From assembly GCF_004745525.1 (NCBI RefSeq), contig NZ_RKLY01000006.1:40847-104846 (forward strand): a DNA stretch of 64,000 nucleotides, read 5' to 3'. A model generated the notes under the pieces. The model saw only the letters and a list, made by a program, of their open reading frames with translations. It was not told the DNA's origin and did no database searches. This document shows, piece by piece, positions 27,777-37,062 of the stretch. The translations under genes and the position numbers were made by a program. The stretch's first letter is position 1, and every line of letters starts with the position of its first letter. The stretch is from Companilactobacillus suantsaicola. GTDB lineage: Bacteria > Bacillota > Bacilli > Lactobacillales > Lactobacillaceae.

Positions 27777-28510
27777 TTCAGTAAAATAGAAACTTCAGCT
27801 GATTCATTATCCCAGCTAATCGTATTCTTCCCATAATTTAAAACTGGATATTGATAATTGGGAAAAACAGCCACATCGTTTTTTAGTTTTGAATCATCAT
27901 AAACACGGTGTTTTGTTGAATCAATATAAGTTAGCCCACCAAGTTCGATAATCTTATAAGTTACGCCGTTCAAAGTTAAATTAAATGGTCCTGTTCCTTT
28001 TACTTTGATTATTGGATAGCTAGAAAGTGGTTCAGGATTCAAAAGCATATCTCCGGATACAATTGGTTGATAATTCTGTGAATCCACTCTGAATTTTGTC
28101 GGTCCAATATCAAATTCAATTGTTAATGTGGCTGTTTCTGGACTTGAATAAGATAAAGTAGGTGTTTTGGATAACCGTGCAAGATAGTAATAATTCTCGT
28201 CTAAGTTATCAATCAACTTGGAATATCCGCTGTAATTCTCACTGACTTCTAGCCAATAAACTAAATCACGCTTTAATTCGGATAAATCCTTATAAAACGA
28301 GTGATTAAACCATCGAATATCGATGTAACATTCATATTTTAAAGTTCCATTATTATAACGGTTATTAGGATTAACAATATCCAAATTTCTTCCAGGAATG
28401 GAAGTATAACTGACATCTGTTCCACCTGGTTCAACTTCAAAATTATTCTGGATCAATAAATTAAAGTCTTTTGAAGTTCTGCCGTTAAAAGTAAAATATC
28501 TATCAATCAA
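27758..28510 (-). CDS. Distal tail protein (Dit)
   Basis: 250 residues. The start RYFTFNGRTSKDFNLLIQN and the central LKYECYIDIRWFN match the siphovirus tail-component family that forms the hexameric distal tail hub. It lies between the tape measure and Tal. Confidence 0.9.
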   Translation of the reverse strand: MIDRYFTFNGRTSKDFNLLIQNNFEVEPGGTDVSYTSIPGRNLDIVNPNNRYNNGTLKYECYIDIRWFNHSFYKDLSELKRDLVYWLEVSENYSGYSKLIDNLDENYYYLARLSKTPTLSYSSPETATLTIEFDIGPTKFRVDSQNYQPIVSGDMLLNPEPLSSYPIIKVKGTGPFNLTLNGVTYKIIELGGLTYIDSTKHRVYDDSKLKNDVAVFPNYQYPVLNYGKNTISWDNESAEVSILLNWRALI

Positions 28511-28514
28511 ATTA

Positions 28515-31178
28515 TCACCTACCTATCTTTCCGTCATTTTTACGCCACGCATCACTTAAATTTCTATCAATATTAGGTGTTAATTCACCAGCCAAAACAT
28601 TGTTATCCAAAACAACTTGGTAATTTTGATTTTTATTATTCAAGCCATTGAGCAATGACATGACTTCATTCAATTGGCTAACAATGGTTGAATCATTTTT
28701 AGCGTTAATATCATCAAATTTCACACTTGAAACCTTGCTGATTTGACCAGGATTAACACCAATGTCATTAATGGAACTGTTCACTTCATCATTAATGAAT
28801 CCAGACATTGAATTAACATTTGATTTGACATCTTCAAAAGCTGCACTTAGTCCATTATTTAAACCGCCCATAATAGCTTGACCAGCGGGAATCAATAACT
28901 TTTTATCATAAGAAATTGGACCTTTATGAGATTTAATCCATGGGCCAATTTTTCCAACGAATGAAGTGATACTACCCCACATTGACTTCAAACCACTTAG
29001 AAAACTACTCATGATTGCATGACCGTTTGAATGTAAATCGGCTTTAGCACCAGCCTTAACGGCGTTAGCATTCTTTTTACCAGCATTTTGTGATTTACCT
29101 AAACCTTGAAGCAAACCATCAACAAACCAGCCAATTAATTTATTTCCGGAACTGATAATAGTCCCCATGGCTGTACCAACGGATGTAACAAAAGCATGAA
29201 TAATTTTAGTGGCTGCTTGACTTAATTTAGCTTGATTATTGATGATTGAATCAGCAAATTTAGTGACCAAATCAAGAGCTGCAGCAACAACCCGCCCTAA
29301 ATTATCACCGACCGATTCAACGAAAGTAGTCACGACACTAACTGCTGAAGCCACAATTTTTGGTAAAGATTGTGCAATTCCATTAAACAAATTAACAATA
29401 AATTCAACACCTTTAGCTAAAATTTGTGGTAACCCGTTAGCTAAACCACCAATAAACTTGGTAATAATTTGAACTGATACAGATATAATCTTTCCAATAT
29501 TTGAATTTATTCCATTCAAAAGTGACATGATCATGTTCATACCGGTAGTTATCAATTGTGGCATCAAAGTGTTAATAGAGGTTAAAATTCCACTTCCTAA
29601 AGCCACAAATGCTTGAACAATTAAAGGCATATTAGTAATGACTGAAGTTAGAAAACTTGTCATCATGGTACTTAATCCCAAACCTAAATTGGTAAACATT
29701 GGAAGTAACTGACTTGATACGGTAGTTAATTGGACGAATGATTGATTTAATAGCGCAAAACTACCAACCATTAAACTAATTCCAGCAGTAGCAATACCAA
29801 TACCAACACCAGCTGAAAGCAATGCTGCACCAAATGCTGCAATACCCAAAGCACCAGATTGTAAAGCGGGTGCTGCCAAAGCAAATACTGCAGTTAATCC
29901 ACCAACAGTCAAACCAAACGCCGCCATTGCAGTTACACCTGCGTCACCGGTACTAGCCAATTGTGTGATTGCTAAAGCTAGTGCTGCTAAACCTGCAGTT
30001 GCTACACCAACACCAGTACCAATTTTTAAAATTGAAGTAGCGAACGAAGAAAATCCACTTGCCACTCCTTTAACTACACCAGCCAAACCACTGAAGATTC
30101 CAGTGATAGGTTTTAATGCTCCCGTGAATCCACTAAATATTCCAGCTAAAGGTTTAACCACGAAACTTAGTTTGCTGAAGATTCCACCAAGCATTTTTAA
30201 ACCGGTTGGAACCGTAAAGGCGCCTAAAACAGCAAAAGCAGTTTTAACTGATGCGCCTATATCAAGCTTTGGCAACTTGATGTTCTTAAAAAATCCACCG
30301 ATTAAAGTGGGAATACCTTTAAGAATATTCCCAATCATTGGAAGAAAATTATTAACAAAAAAGTTGTAAGTAGTTTCTCCAAGTGCTTCTAAAGATGGCT
30401 GAATGTCTTGACCTAATGCTAATTTACCAAGTAAGTTTTGTGCTGCTGCTTTCATTGAATCAAACGATCCACTAAAAGTAGAAGCAGCTTCTTTAGCAGT
30501 TGTACCAGTAATATCAAGATTTTCTTGAATAGCATGAACAGCTTTATAAACATCAGACAAATTATTGATGTCATATTTAACACCAGTTAGCTTTGTAGCA
30601 TCTTTTAACAATCTTTGCATTTCTGTTTTGGTACCACCATAGCCTAGCTTTAAGTTATCTAACATGGTGTAATTTTGCTTGGCAAAACCTTGATAAGCGT
30701 TTTGGATATCTCCCATATTACTACCAAATTTGTTGGCATTATCAGACATATCAATCATTGCCATGTTGGCCACTTTAGCGGCTTTTCCAGTGTTGCCACC
30801 AAGTGACTGCAACAAGCTGGCACTAAAGCTAGTTACGTTTTCCATATAGTCATTAGCGGACATACCAGCAGTTTTATAAGCAACGTCAGCATATTTCTTA
30901 ACCTTACCGGCTGATTTTTTGAATAGCGTTTCTACACCACCAAGTGATTGTTGTAGCTTGGCACCTTCACTAATAGATGCACCAATAGCTTTAGTTGCCG
31001 CTGCACCGATTGCCGCTGCACCAGCCATTAAAGTAGCCTTGATTCCTAAAGACATTTTAGAACCGGCGGATTCACCGGCTGCCGTTGCTTCGGGATCTAA
31101 CTCATCACCAATAGCACCTGAAATACCTTTAGCGGAAGGCACAATTTGAACGTAAGCTTTTCCTAATTCTGTAGCCAT
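28515..31178 (-). CDS. Tape measure protein
   Basis: 887 residues. The start GKAYVQIVPSAKGISG is the conserved N-terminus of this family, and a TMP core follows (SVLETLFKK-like, TFSGSFDSMKAAAQNLLGKLALG). Many hydrophobic helices lie in the middle (LAALALAITQL, LTAVFALAAPAL). The length sets tail length and the protein helps DNA entry. Confidence 0.95.
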   Translation of the reverse strand: MATELGKAYVQIVPSAKGISGAIGDELDPEATAAGESAGSKMSLGIKATLMAGAAAIGAAATKAIGASISEGAKLQQSLGGVETLFKKSAGKVKKYADVAYKTAGMSANDYMENVTSFSASLLQSLGGNTGKAAKVANMAMIDMSDNANKFGSNMGDIQNAYQGFAKQNYTMLDNLKLGYGGTKTEMQRLLKDATKLTGVKYDINNLSDVYKAVHAIQENLDITGTTAKEAASTFSGSFDSMKAAAQNLLGKLALGQDIQPSLEALGETTYNFFVNNFLPMIGNILKGIPTLIGGFFKNIKLPKLDIGASVKTAFAVLGAFTVPTGLKMLGGIFSKLSFVVKPLAGIFSGFTGALKPITGIFSGLAGVVKGVASGFSSFATSILKIGTGVGVATAGLAALALAITQLASTGDAGVTAMAAFGLTVGGLTAVFALAAPALQSGALGIAAFGAALLSAGVGIGIATAGISLMVGSFALLNQSFVQLTTVSSQLLPMFTNLGLGLSTMMTSFLTSVITNMPLIVQAFVALGSGILTSINTLMPQLITTGMNMIMSLLNGINSNIGKIISVSVQIITKFIGGLANGLPQILAKGVEFIVNLFNGIAQSLPKIVASAVSVVTTFVESVGDNLGRVVAAALDLVTKFADSIINNQAKLSQAATKIIHAFVTSVGTAMGTIISSGNKLIGWFVDGLLQGLGKSQNAGKKNANAVKAGAKADLHSNGHAIMSSFLSGLKSMWGSITSFVGKIGPWIKSHKGPISYDKKLLIPAGQAIMGGLNNGLSAAFEDVKSNVNSMSGFINDEVNSSINDIGVNPGQISKVSSVKFDDINAKNDSTIVSQLNEVMSLLNGLNNKNQNYQVVLDNNVLAGELTPNIDRNLSDAWRKNDGKIGR

Positions 31179-31181
31179 ATA

Positions 31182-31535
31182 TTATCCTCCTTTCAAAAGT
31201 TTTTTTCTTTCTTTCTCGAACTCCTCGCCAGAATTAAACGCTGCGGTTTCTTTTGAGTCATTAAATATTGATGACCACAACGGTGGTTTATTTCTGCCTT
31301 TCTGACCATCCTTAGTCTTGAACCAAAGAAGTAGCGCTAAACGGTCTGAAATGGTCATCAAAATCGTTCTATCAAGTGAAACACGCTGATTATTTAGAAT
31401 CATCTGTATTCTTGAATCGTCCTTTAAACCACAAGAAAAGACAGCTACCGTTGTCGCTGGTAGCTGTCTATAATCAAAGATTCCGTATGTTTCAGCAAGA
31501 TCACACTTCAGCGCATCTTCGTCAGTCCTTATCAT
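31182..31535 (-). CDS. Tail assembly chaperone, downstream (T) frame, DUF5361-like
   Basis: 117 residues if started at its own ATG, but the frame is open upstream and joins the preceding G frame through the slippery site at 31,553-31,559. A -1 shift would give a fusion of about 209 residues. The position just before the tape measure gene is the gpG/gpGT position. Confidence 0.8.
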   Translation of the reverse strand: MIRTDEDALKCDLAETYGIFDYRQLPATTVAVFSCGLKDDSRIQMILNNQRVSLDRTILMTISDRLALLLWFKTKDGQKGRNKPPLWSSIFNDSKETAAFNSGEEFEKERKKLLKGG

Positions 31536-31546
31536 TTTGGCAAGGA

Positions 31547-31810
31547 TTAAGAGTTTTTTAATTGTGATTGTGCTTCAAAAATTTCTTGAATTTCATTCGA
31601 CATTTTTTCACTTGGAATCAAACCGTTTTTATCACGAAGATGGTCTTTTAATTTATTAGCTTGCTTTGTACCTAACAACAGATTAACAACTTTAATCAGT
31701 TCTAATGGATTGGTTTCGAGTCCACCAATTGCTTCTGCTAATTCATAGTTATCCAAACGTTCTTGTGAAATTTGATAACTAAACCCTGATTTTGTTTTTC
31801 CTTTAAGCAC
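31547..31810 (-). CDS. Tail assembly chaperone, upstream (G) frame
   Basis: 87 residues, helical (LIKVVNLLLGTKQANKLKDHL). Between the major tail protein and the tape measure, as for lambda gpG. The slippery A-AAA-AAC comes four codons before the stop. Confidence 0.85.
   Translation of the reverse strand: MLKGKTKSGFSYQISQERLDNYELAEAIGGLETNPLELIKVVNLLLGTKQANKLKDHLRDKNGLIPSEKMSNEIQEIFEAQSQLKNS
31553..31559 (-). promoter_or_regulatory. Programmed -1 frameshift site A AAA AAC
   Basis: In the G frame the codons read TTA AAA AAC, giving the classical X XXY YYZ heptamer. After slipping, the frame continues CTC TTA ATC CTT GCC AAA into the T gene with no stop. Confidence 0.82.
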
Positions 31811-31812
31811 TA

Positions 31813-32382
31813 TTATGCCTCCTCACCAGTCGTTGATTTTTGAATGTATTCATAGTGACTATTACCAGATTCATCAGGCGAAGCAGTCAACGTGGTTTCA
31901 TATCCAACAGCATCCCCATCAGCGTATGTAATATCGCCCATTTCCGAAATAGTACCGTTAGGGATCACGATTCGTTTCGAAACTTTATTCTTTAATACCA
32001 TATCAACTACCAAGATATGTGGCTCATATTCCTTAGAATTTGATTTGACTGAAATACCAGTTTCCAAATCGCCAGTAATATTATCTTTTCCATAAACTTC
32101 CTTCAAAACTTCAACATTTAAAGATTCAATCAATGTATATTGGAAAGTATCTTCTTTACTATTTTGGATAACTGCAACAGTATCACCACCCCAAGCATTA
32201 ATTGAATCTGAGTCGGGTGTATTTGTATTTACAAATCCATCTTCAGAAATATAGCCTAATTCTTTAAATGCTACATCTAATTCTGATGTCGCATCAGTTG
32301 GAACCTTAGTCCCTAATGGTGCTGTATAGATTGCACCACCAATTTTTGGTTTAGCAGTTGAAACATTTTGTGTATCTGACAT
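31813..32382 (-). CDS. Major tail protein
   Basis: 189 residues. PKIGGAIYTAPLGTKVPTDA and ELGYISEDGFVNT match the tail tube family of Gram-positive siphoviruses (phi13-type). It is followed by the G/T chaperones. Confidence 0.9.
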   Translation of the reverse strand: MSDTQNVSTAKPKIGGAIYTAPLGTKVPTDATSELDVAFKELGYISEDGFVNTNTPDSDSINAWGGDTVAVIQNSKEDTFQYTLIESLNVEVLKEVYGKDNITGDLETGISVKSNSKEYEPHILVVDMVLKNKVSKRIVIPNGTISEMGDITYADGDAVGYETTLTASPDESGNSHYEYIQKSTTGEEA

Positions 32383-32394
32383 TTATTCTTCCTC

Positions 32395-32727
32395 CTAAAA
32401 TGTAAAATCATAGACCGCTTGATAGCGATATTCTTTTGTTTCTGGATCAGTAAAGTTGTAATCAGTATTTAATTTGGCTTTACTTACATTCGCTTCGTAG
32501 ATCAGTTCTTCCAAAGCATTTTTTAATTTCTCATTCAAAGTGGCAGCTTCAAACAAAGATTCTGCGTAACTTTGAAATGCCAAAGTTGCCGAATTAATAT
32601 GATCATTTTTTGAGCTACCAGTTTTTTCAATCAAGATATATTGTTTCGGTGGCTTTTCTGGTCTTTCTAAAAAAGACGGTACATCTAAATGACTGTCTAA
32701 ATAATTTTTAATTATGACCTCTATCAT
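32395..32727 (-). CDS. Tail completion/terminator-type protein
   Basis: 110 residues. The pattern YLDSHLDVPSFLERPEKPPKQYILIEKTG resembles tail-terminator (gpU-like) proteins of lactic-phage siphoviruses. It directly precedes the major tail protein gene. Confidence 0.75.
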   Translation of the reverse strand: MIEVIIKNYLDSHLDVPSFLERPEKPPKQYILIEKTGSSKNDHINSATLAFQSYAESLFEAATLNEKLKNALEELIYEANVSKAKLNTDYNFTDPETKEYRYQAVYDFTF

Positions 32728-32966
32728 TTCTGCACCGCCTTTAACAATGTATTATTTTTGTAGTTATCCTTTTTAGCTTGATATGTATCAGCATAAACCA
32801 TAGCATTAGCACGGCTTTTACCAATATAAGTATCTTGAGCGTAACCATCACCGGCACCGTTACGGATTTCAGTAGCTTTTTCTTCAAGAACATCAACCAT
32901 TTCTGAAGATTTTAATAATTGACCAACTCCGGCGTGATTAAGCTTAAATTTGAATTTCTTACTCAT
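32724..32966 (-). CDS. Head-tail joining protein (HK97 gp10-like)
   Basis: 80 residues, basic, with GVGQLLKSSEMVDVLEEKA and the C-terminal LLKAVQK typical of small gp10-like neck proteins. Overlaps both neighbours by a few bases. Confidence 0.65.
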   Translation of the reverse strand: MSKKFKFKLNHAGVGQLLKSSEMVDVLEEKATEIRNGAGDGYAQDTYIGKSRANAMVYADTYQAKKDNYKNNTLLKAVQK

Positions 32967-33297
32967 AACGTTCCACCGTCACTTTCTTGTTCCAATTTAA
33001 AGGAATCATATCTTCAATTCCTTCGAGTGGAACTCCGACTGTTCGCCATCTTTGACCAAAGAACTGAACCACTTTATTAGTCCAATCATGATTGTCACCT
33101 TTAGGAATCCCTAAAGTATAAACAACCTTTTTACCCGTCAAATTTAGCTGATTAGTAACGTCGTCAGTTGATGCTGGACTAACTAAAACATTATCAATAT
33201 CAATAGGACGTTCTTCATAAATGGGTTCTCCAAAGCCATCTACGCCAGTTTTGACCTTATCAAATAAAATAACCGTGATTCCATGAATTCGTGTCAT
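32959..33297 (-). CDS. Head closure/head-tail connector protein
   Basis: 112 residues. TVILFDKVKTGVDGFGEPIYEER and VVQFFGQRWRTVGVPLEG fit minor head-closure proteins (gp16-like). The ATG at 33,297 was chosen; a longer reading has no better RBS. Confidence 0.7.
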   Translation of the reverse strand: MTRIHGITVILFDKVKTGVDGFGEPIYEERPIDIDNVLVSPASTDDVTNQLNLTGKKVVYTLGIPKGDNHDWTNKVVQFFGQRWRTVGVPLEGIEDMIPLNWNKKVTVERYE

Positions 33298-33676
33298 AAG
33301 GTTCAATCACTCCCATTCTTTGACGTTTAAAACCTAATCTGGCTAATTCTGAATTTTTGATGAATAATCCGCCACCTGGAACTAAATATGAACCGCTCCA
33401 AGAATATCCAAGTGCTGCTTCACTAGTTTGTGTCATTGGTTCTTGGTCTGTGGATGTCATCAAAGTTCTAGCAACAACATCAACAGTCACGGATTTAACA
33501 ACACTAGCATAAGCATCATCTTCAACCATTTTATCCAGGTCTTTATTATACTTTTTTGCTTCAACTCTTAGTGAATTAGAAACCACTTCTAAAAGGCTCT
33601 TAGCACGTTCTTCTTCGCCTGGCTTTAAAGCTCTCCACAATATTTCTAAGTCTTCTGTAGTCGCGAAATCAGCCAT
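33260..33676 (-). CDS. Phage head-tail adaptor (Gp19/Gp15/Gp42-like)
   Basis: 138 residues from an ATG with GAAGGTGG upstream. Helical start (FATTEDLEILWRALKPGEEE) and GYSWSGSYLVPGGGLFIKNSELARLG near the end are characteristic of this connector family. Confidence 0.82.
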   Translation of the reverse strand: MADFATTEDLEILWRALKPGEEERAKSLLEVVSNSLRVEAKKYNKDLDKMVEDDAYASVVKSVTVDVVARTLMTSTDQEPMTQTSEAALGYSWSGSYLVPGGGLFIKNSELARLGFKRQRMGVIEPYDTNSWNHGYFI

Positions 33677-33677
33677 A

Positions 33678-33986
33678 TTAGCCACCTTCAATCATGAGTT
33701 GATATAGTTCATCCTTGGAAGATTTAGAATCATATTTGATTCCAAACGCATCTAATTCTTGCATAATTTTGGCTTTAGTAATTTCATTTTTCTTTGCTGG
33801 CTCTTTTTTGGCAACCACCTTTTTTACTGGTTCCTTTTTGGTAACCACCTTTTTAGGCGGTATTTTTTTTGGGCTTGGTTTCTTATTAGTTGGCTTTTTT
33901 TCGTTTTCAACTAAGGTCCAATTTTCACCAGAAATTTTAGAACTCACATTGATAACAGCGCCAGTCTTTAAATTTCTATATTCCAT
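33678..33986 (-). CDS. Lysine-rich capsid-region protein with C-terminal HeH/SAP-like domain
   Basis: 102 residues. A short N-terminal domain is followed by a Lys/Pro tract that contains two tandem copies of KKVV(T/A)KKEP(V/A)KK at about 43-67, then a helix-extended-helix-like segment (KAKIMQELDAFGIKYDSKSSKDELYQLM). A DNA- or capsid-binding role is likely. It lies right after the capsid gene. Confidence 0.7.
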   Translation of the reverse strand: MEYRNLKTGAVINVSSKISGENWTLVENEKKPTNKKPSPKKIPPKKVVTKKEPVKKVVAKKEPAKKNEITKAKIMQELDAFGIKYDSKSSKDELYQLMIEGG

Positions 33987-33988
33987 AA

Positions 33989-34882
33989 TTAAGCCTCCGC
34001 TGGTTTAACAATACGGGCGAAACTATTAGCATCCATAATCCCCCAACCAAGATATGTTTCAGAGCGAAGATAAACTTGGTTATATCCTTTCAAATCATTA
34101 CCTGAATTGTCTGGATCACCATAACGAATTACTTCAAGTGGAATTTGTTTTGTATATCCCCATTTGAATGAGTTAGCAAAATCACCAAGAATAGCCAAAT
34201 CATCAGTACCACCAGAAACAGTATTATTAATATCTGTTTGTAGTCCATTGATTGAACCAGGGTTGGCACCCCATGCCAATTCAGGGAATAGGCGTACATT
34301 ATTATCATCTGCAGTTCTCATTTGTGCTAATTCTGCTGAAAATGCTGGGTCCATAGCCATACCAGAAATTGAACCTTCTGCACCTTGAATAAGTGATACA
34401 CCTGTTTCAATGTTTGTATCTGGATTGCCTTTTGTAAAATCAACAGTTTGAGTAACCTTTTTATCAAAATTGTTATCGCCAATAACAGTTGATGCTTCTT
34501 TTGTACGTGGGTTAATACCATGGAAAACCATTAGATCCAAACCACGAGCAAGTTTCTTAGCATAGCCATCATTAAATGATTTCAAGATATCAATCTTTTC
34601 TTCATCAGCAGCATACATAAATTCATCAGACACACGCGCACCATATTCTACTTTAATTGGAACGATAGTCATTGGTGCAAGTGATACACCACCATGTGAT
34701 TTCTTACCGTTTTCAGCAACGATATCAATATCTGAATCCATTGTGAAAGTAAATTCCTTTTGTCCATTGAATGGAATTGGTGCTTGTTTTGATAGTAATG
34801 CAAGTGAACTCTTACCTTCGACTTTTGTAATCAAGTCACTTACCAATTGTGGTTCAAATAAATTTCCTTTTGAAAGTGTCAT
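33989..34882 (-). CDS. Major capsid protein (HK97 fold)
   Basis: 297 residues, no separate protease gene nearby. SDLITKVEGKSSLALLSKQ, VKVEYGARVSDEFMYA and LEVIRYGDPDNSGNDLKG match the HK97-type capsid proteins of siphoviruses. It follows the scaffold gene. Confidence 0.92.
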   Translation of the reverse strand: MTLSKGNLFEPQLVSDLITKVEGKSSLALLSKQAPIPFNGQKEFTFTMDSDIDIVAENGKKSHGGVSLAPMTIVPIKVEYGARVSDEFMYAADEEKIDILKSFNDGYAKKLARGLDLMVFHGINPRTKEASTVIGDNNFDKKVTQTVDFTKGNPDTNIETGVSLIQGAEGSISGMAMDPAFSAELAQMRTADDNNVRLFPELAWGANPGSINGLQTDINNTVSGGTDDLAILGDFANSFKWGYTKQIPLEVIRYGDPDNSGNDLKGYNQVYLRSETYLGWGIMDANSFARIVKPAEA

Positions 34883-34886
34883 TATA

Positions 34887-35348
34887 TTATTCTCCTTCTA
34901 ATCCTAAATTATTTAGCATATTTGAATATGCTTCGTTTTCTTTTGATACCGAATCTTTACCAGATTCCGTAGTTTTAAGCGGTGGTTCTGGTTCACCATG
35001 CTTCATATATCCTGATAAACGTTCAGCATCAGCCTTTAAACTTTCTTCATCATCACCAACTAACCTACTAGCAAGGTTGTAAGGAATATTATTCTCCATG
35101 GCAATTTTAGTTTTAAGATTATCCATCTCATAACCAGAAATCTTTGAATTTAATTCTTCAAGATTCTTATCGTAGTTTGCATACTTTTCCTTATTTTCGT
35201 TAATGGCTGATTGAAGTGAAGTATTTTCTTTCTTCAAATTGTCATAATCAGAAAGCTTTTTTTCATAGCTTTCTTTTTGACGATTCAATCTTTCTTGGAT
35301 GATTTTATCCAATTGTTCTTGTGTTTCAATAGCTTTAAATTCTGACAT
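34887..35348 (-). CDS. Scaffold protein (DUF4355-like)
   Basis: 153 residues, highly charged coiled coil (LDKIIQERLNRQKESYEKKL), acidic tail with conserved NMLNNLGLEGE end. Position just before the capsid gene supports a capsid scaffold. Confidence 0.85.
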   Translation of the reverse strand: MSEFKAIETQEQLDKIIQERLNRQKESYEKKLSDYDNLKKENTSLQSAINENKEKYANYDKNLEELNSKISGYEMDNLKTKIAMENNIPYNLASRLVGDDEESLKADAERLSGYMKHGEPEPPLKTTESGKDSVSKENEAYSNMLNNLGLEGE

Positions 35349-35421
35349 AATTAAATATCCTTTCTCCCACTATTCCCGGTGGTTCGGTAATTTCGGCAAT
35401 AAAAAAGACATCTTAAACGTC

Positions 35422-36822
35422 CTAATATCTCACCTGTTGTTTTTGCTTAGGCTTGTCATTAGCGCAAGCCCAATGTGCTAATAAAGCACTATCCATTAAA
35501 CTAATATCCACATCATCAAATTGCGACTTATATCCAAATCCACCACTTGAACCAATATTTCTTTTGGCAGTGTTAGTTACCACTAACGTTAATGATGGTT
35601 GATCATTATGACAAATCGACTGTTGATAAATCCCTTGTTCCCACATACTGTTGGCGTTGATAACTTCTTTGACTGTTGGTAATATTGGCGGTTTTAATCT
35701 AAAGTCTTTCATCTCACTCGCCAAAATATTTTGACCACTAGCACCATCAATAACCACTTGTTTGATGTCAGCGCTTCGCAAGAATTTAACTATCCAACTA
35801 TTCCCATTTCTGACTGATTGACAATCAATCGATTCAACGAAAACATGATTAGAAAGTGTTTTGACTGCCACACTCATGGCAACATTAGCACCATCATTAC
35901 CATACTTGATACCAACGTACAATTGTCCTTGAAAAACGGGTAATGAGTGAACTTTCAATTCATTCCATTCATTCTCTGAAATTGCAGACTTTTGATTATA
36001 TTTAATCCAAAGCCCTAAACGCTGGATATTAAAATCGACTTCATCACTACCGACTTCATCTTGGATGGAACGTTCAGTGAAGATTGTCCCAAGTGATGGA
36101 TTAGTTTTATACCAAAGTTCACGGTCATGAATATCTGATTGATCTTCAACTGACCATTCAGCCCATCCAGCATTTTCTGTTTTACCTTCCAAAACACTAT
36201 TTCTAAAATTAACAAAAACGGTTCCTGAAGAAAGTGGCGTTGGTGGTGTTCCACAGAAAATAGTTTGTGGGTTATCACTATCAGTAACGACATATTTCAA
36301 TGCTGATTCTTGATCAGTCGTATATTCTTGAGCCTCATCAATAACCAACAAATCAAAACCTTCACCAAGTCCACCGGTAGAAGTTCTAGTTCTAAATTCC
36401 ACACGTCCACCAGTTTCAGGGATATCAATCCGTTCACGTCCGACGGCTTTCAAAGACTTGTATTTAATGCCAGCCTTATCCAACAGTTTCAGAACTCTTT
36501 CCCAAGATGAATGACTAGTTGTGGTTCTATGAGCTGTATGAAGAATCTGTTCGCCGTTTAGAAGTCCTTGAATTTCACGAATCACAATTAATTCTGTTTT
36601 CCCGTTACGACGTGGGATAGAGTAACCAAATTTCGTATGAACCCAAAGACCGTCATCGTTAACCGCGAATAAATCCTTAGCAAGTTCTACTTGCCATTCT
36701 TGAGCTTTACGCCCTGATTTCTCATAATTTTCAATCGCATTTTTATATAAGGATTTAGTAAATGGAAGAATTACCGATTGAGTGGGAATCTGATTACCTA
36801 ATTTAACTGAAGTATTCATCAT
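35422..36822 (-). CDS. terL: Terminase large subunit
   Basis: 466 residues. ATPase motifs: Walker A-like SIPRRNGKTEL (about 68-78), Walker B LLVIDEAQEY and coupling motif TIFCGTPP. The nuclease domain has VGIKYGNDGAN, VVIDGASGQ and the late Asp in SLMDSALLAHW; the first acidic position usual in GxD motifs is Lys here, perhaps a family variant. Unusually it lies after portal and MuF rather than before them. Confidence 0.92.
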   Translation of the reverse strand: MMNTSVKLGNQIPTQSVILPFTKSLYKNAIENYEKSGRKAQEWQVELAKDLFAVNDDGLWVHTKFGYSIPRRNGKTELIVIREIQGLLNGEQILHTAHRTTTSHSSWERVLKLLDKAGIKYKSLKAVGRERIDIPETGGRVEFRTRTSTGGLGEGFDLLVIDEAQEYTTDQESALKYVVTDSDNPQTIFCGTPPTPLSSGTVFVNFRNSVLEGKTENAGWAEWSVEDQSDIHDRELWYKTNPSLGTIFTERSIQDEVGSDEVDFNIQRLGLWIKYNQKSAISENEWNELKVHSLPVFQGQLYVGIKYGNDGANVAMSVAVKTLSNHVFVESIDCQSVRNGNSWIVKFLRSADIKQVVIDGASGQNILASEMKDFRLKPPILPTVKEVINANSMWEQGIYQQSICHNDQPSLTLVVTNTAKRNIGSSGGFGYKSQFDDVDISLMDSALLAHWACANDKPKQKQQVRY

Positions 36823-36876
36823 CTTCCCCTTTCAATCTTGTTACCCGCCTTTTTACGACTTGCTTGGGTCAAAATT

Positions 36877-37056
36877 TTAAATCTCGTATACAAAACCCAA
36901 TAACTTACTCATATCATATTGAGCTTTTGACTGATTACCAAATTCATTCCAATAATAGAATTCTAAGGTTCCATCATGGGTATTTATTTCTCTGACATTT
37001 TCAAATCTCTTTTCAACATCATAATCAAAATAAATTATTAAATTTCTTTTACTCAT
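36877..37056 (-). CDS. Small hypothetical phage protein
   Basis: 59 residues, aromatic-rich (LEFYYWNEFGNQSKAQYDM). Its Shine-Dalgarno GGAG lies in the last codons of the MuF gene. Too short and unlike a small terminase to be called one. Confidence 0.55.
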   Translation of the reverse strand: MSKRNLIIYFDYDVEKRFENVREINTHDGTLEFYYWNEFGNQSKAQYDMSKLLGFVYEI

Positions 37057-37062
37057 ATGTAT

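Noticed and set aside
35900..35990. Inactive TerL because of Lys in place of the first nuclease Asp
   Set aside because: Other acidic residues are present and the change may be normal for this TerL branch; not enough to call it defective.
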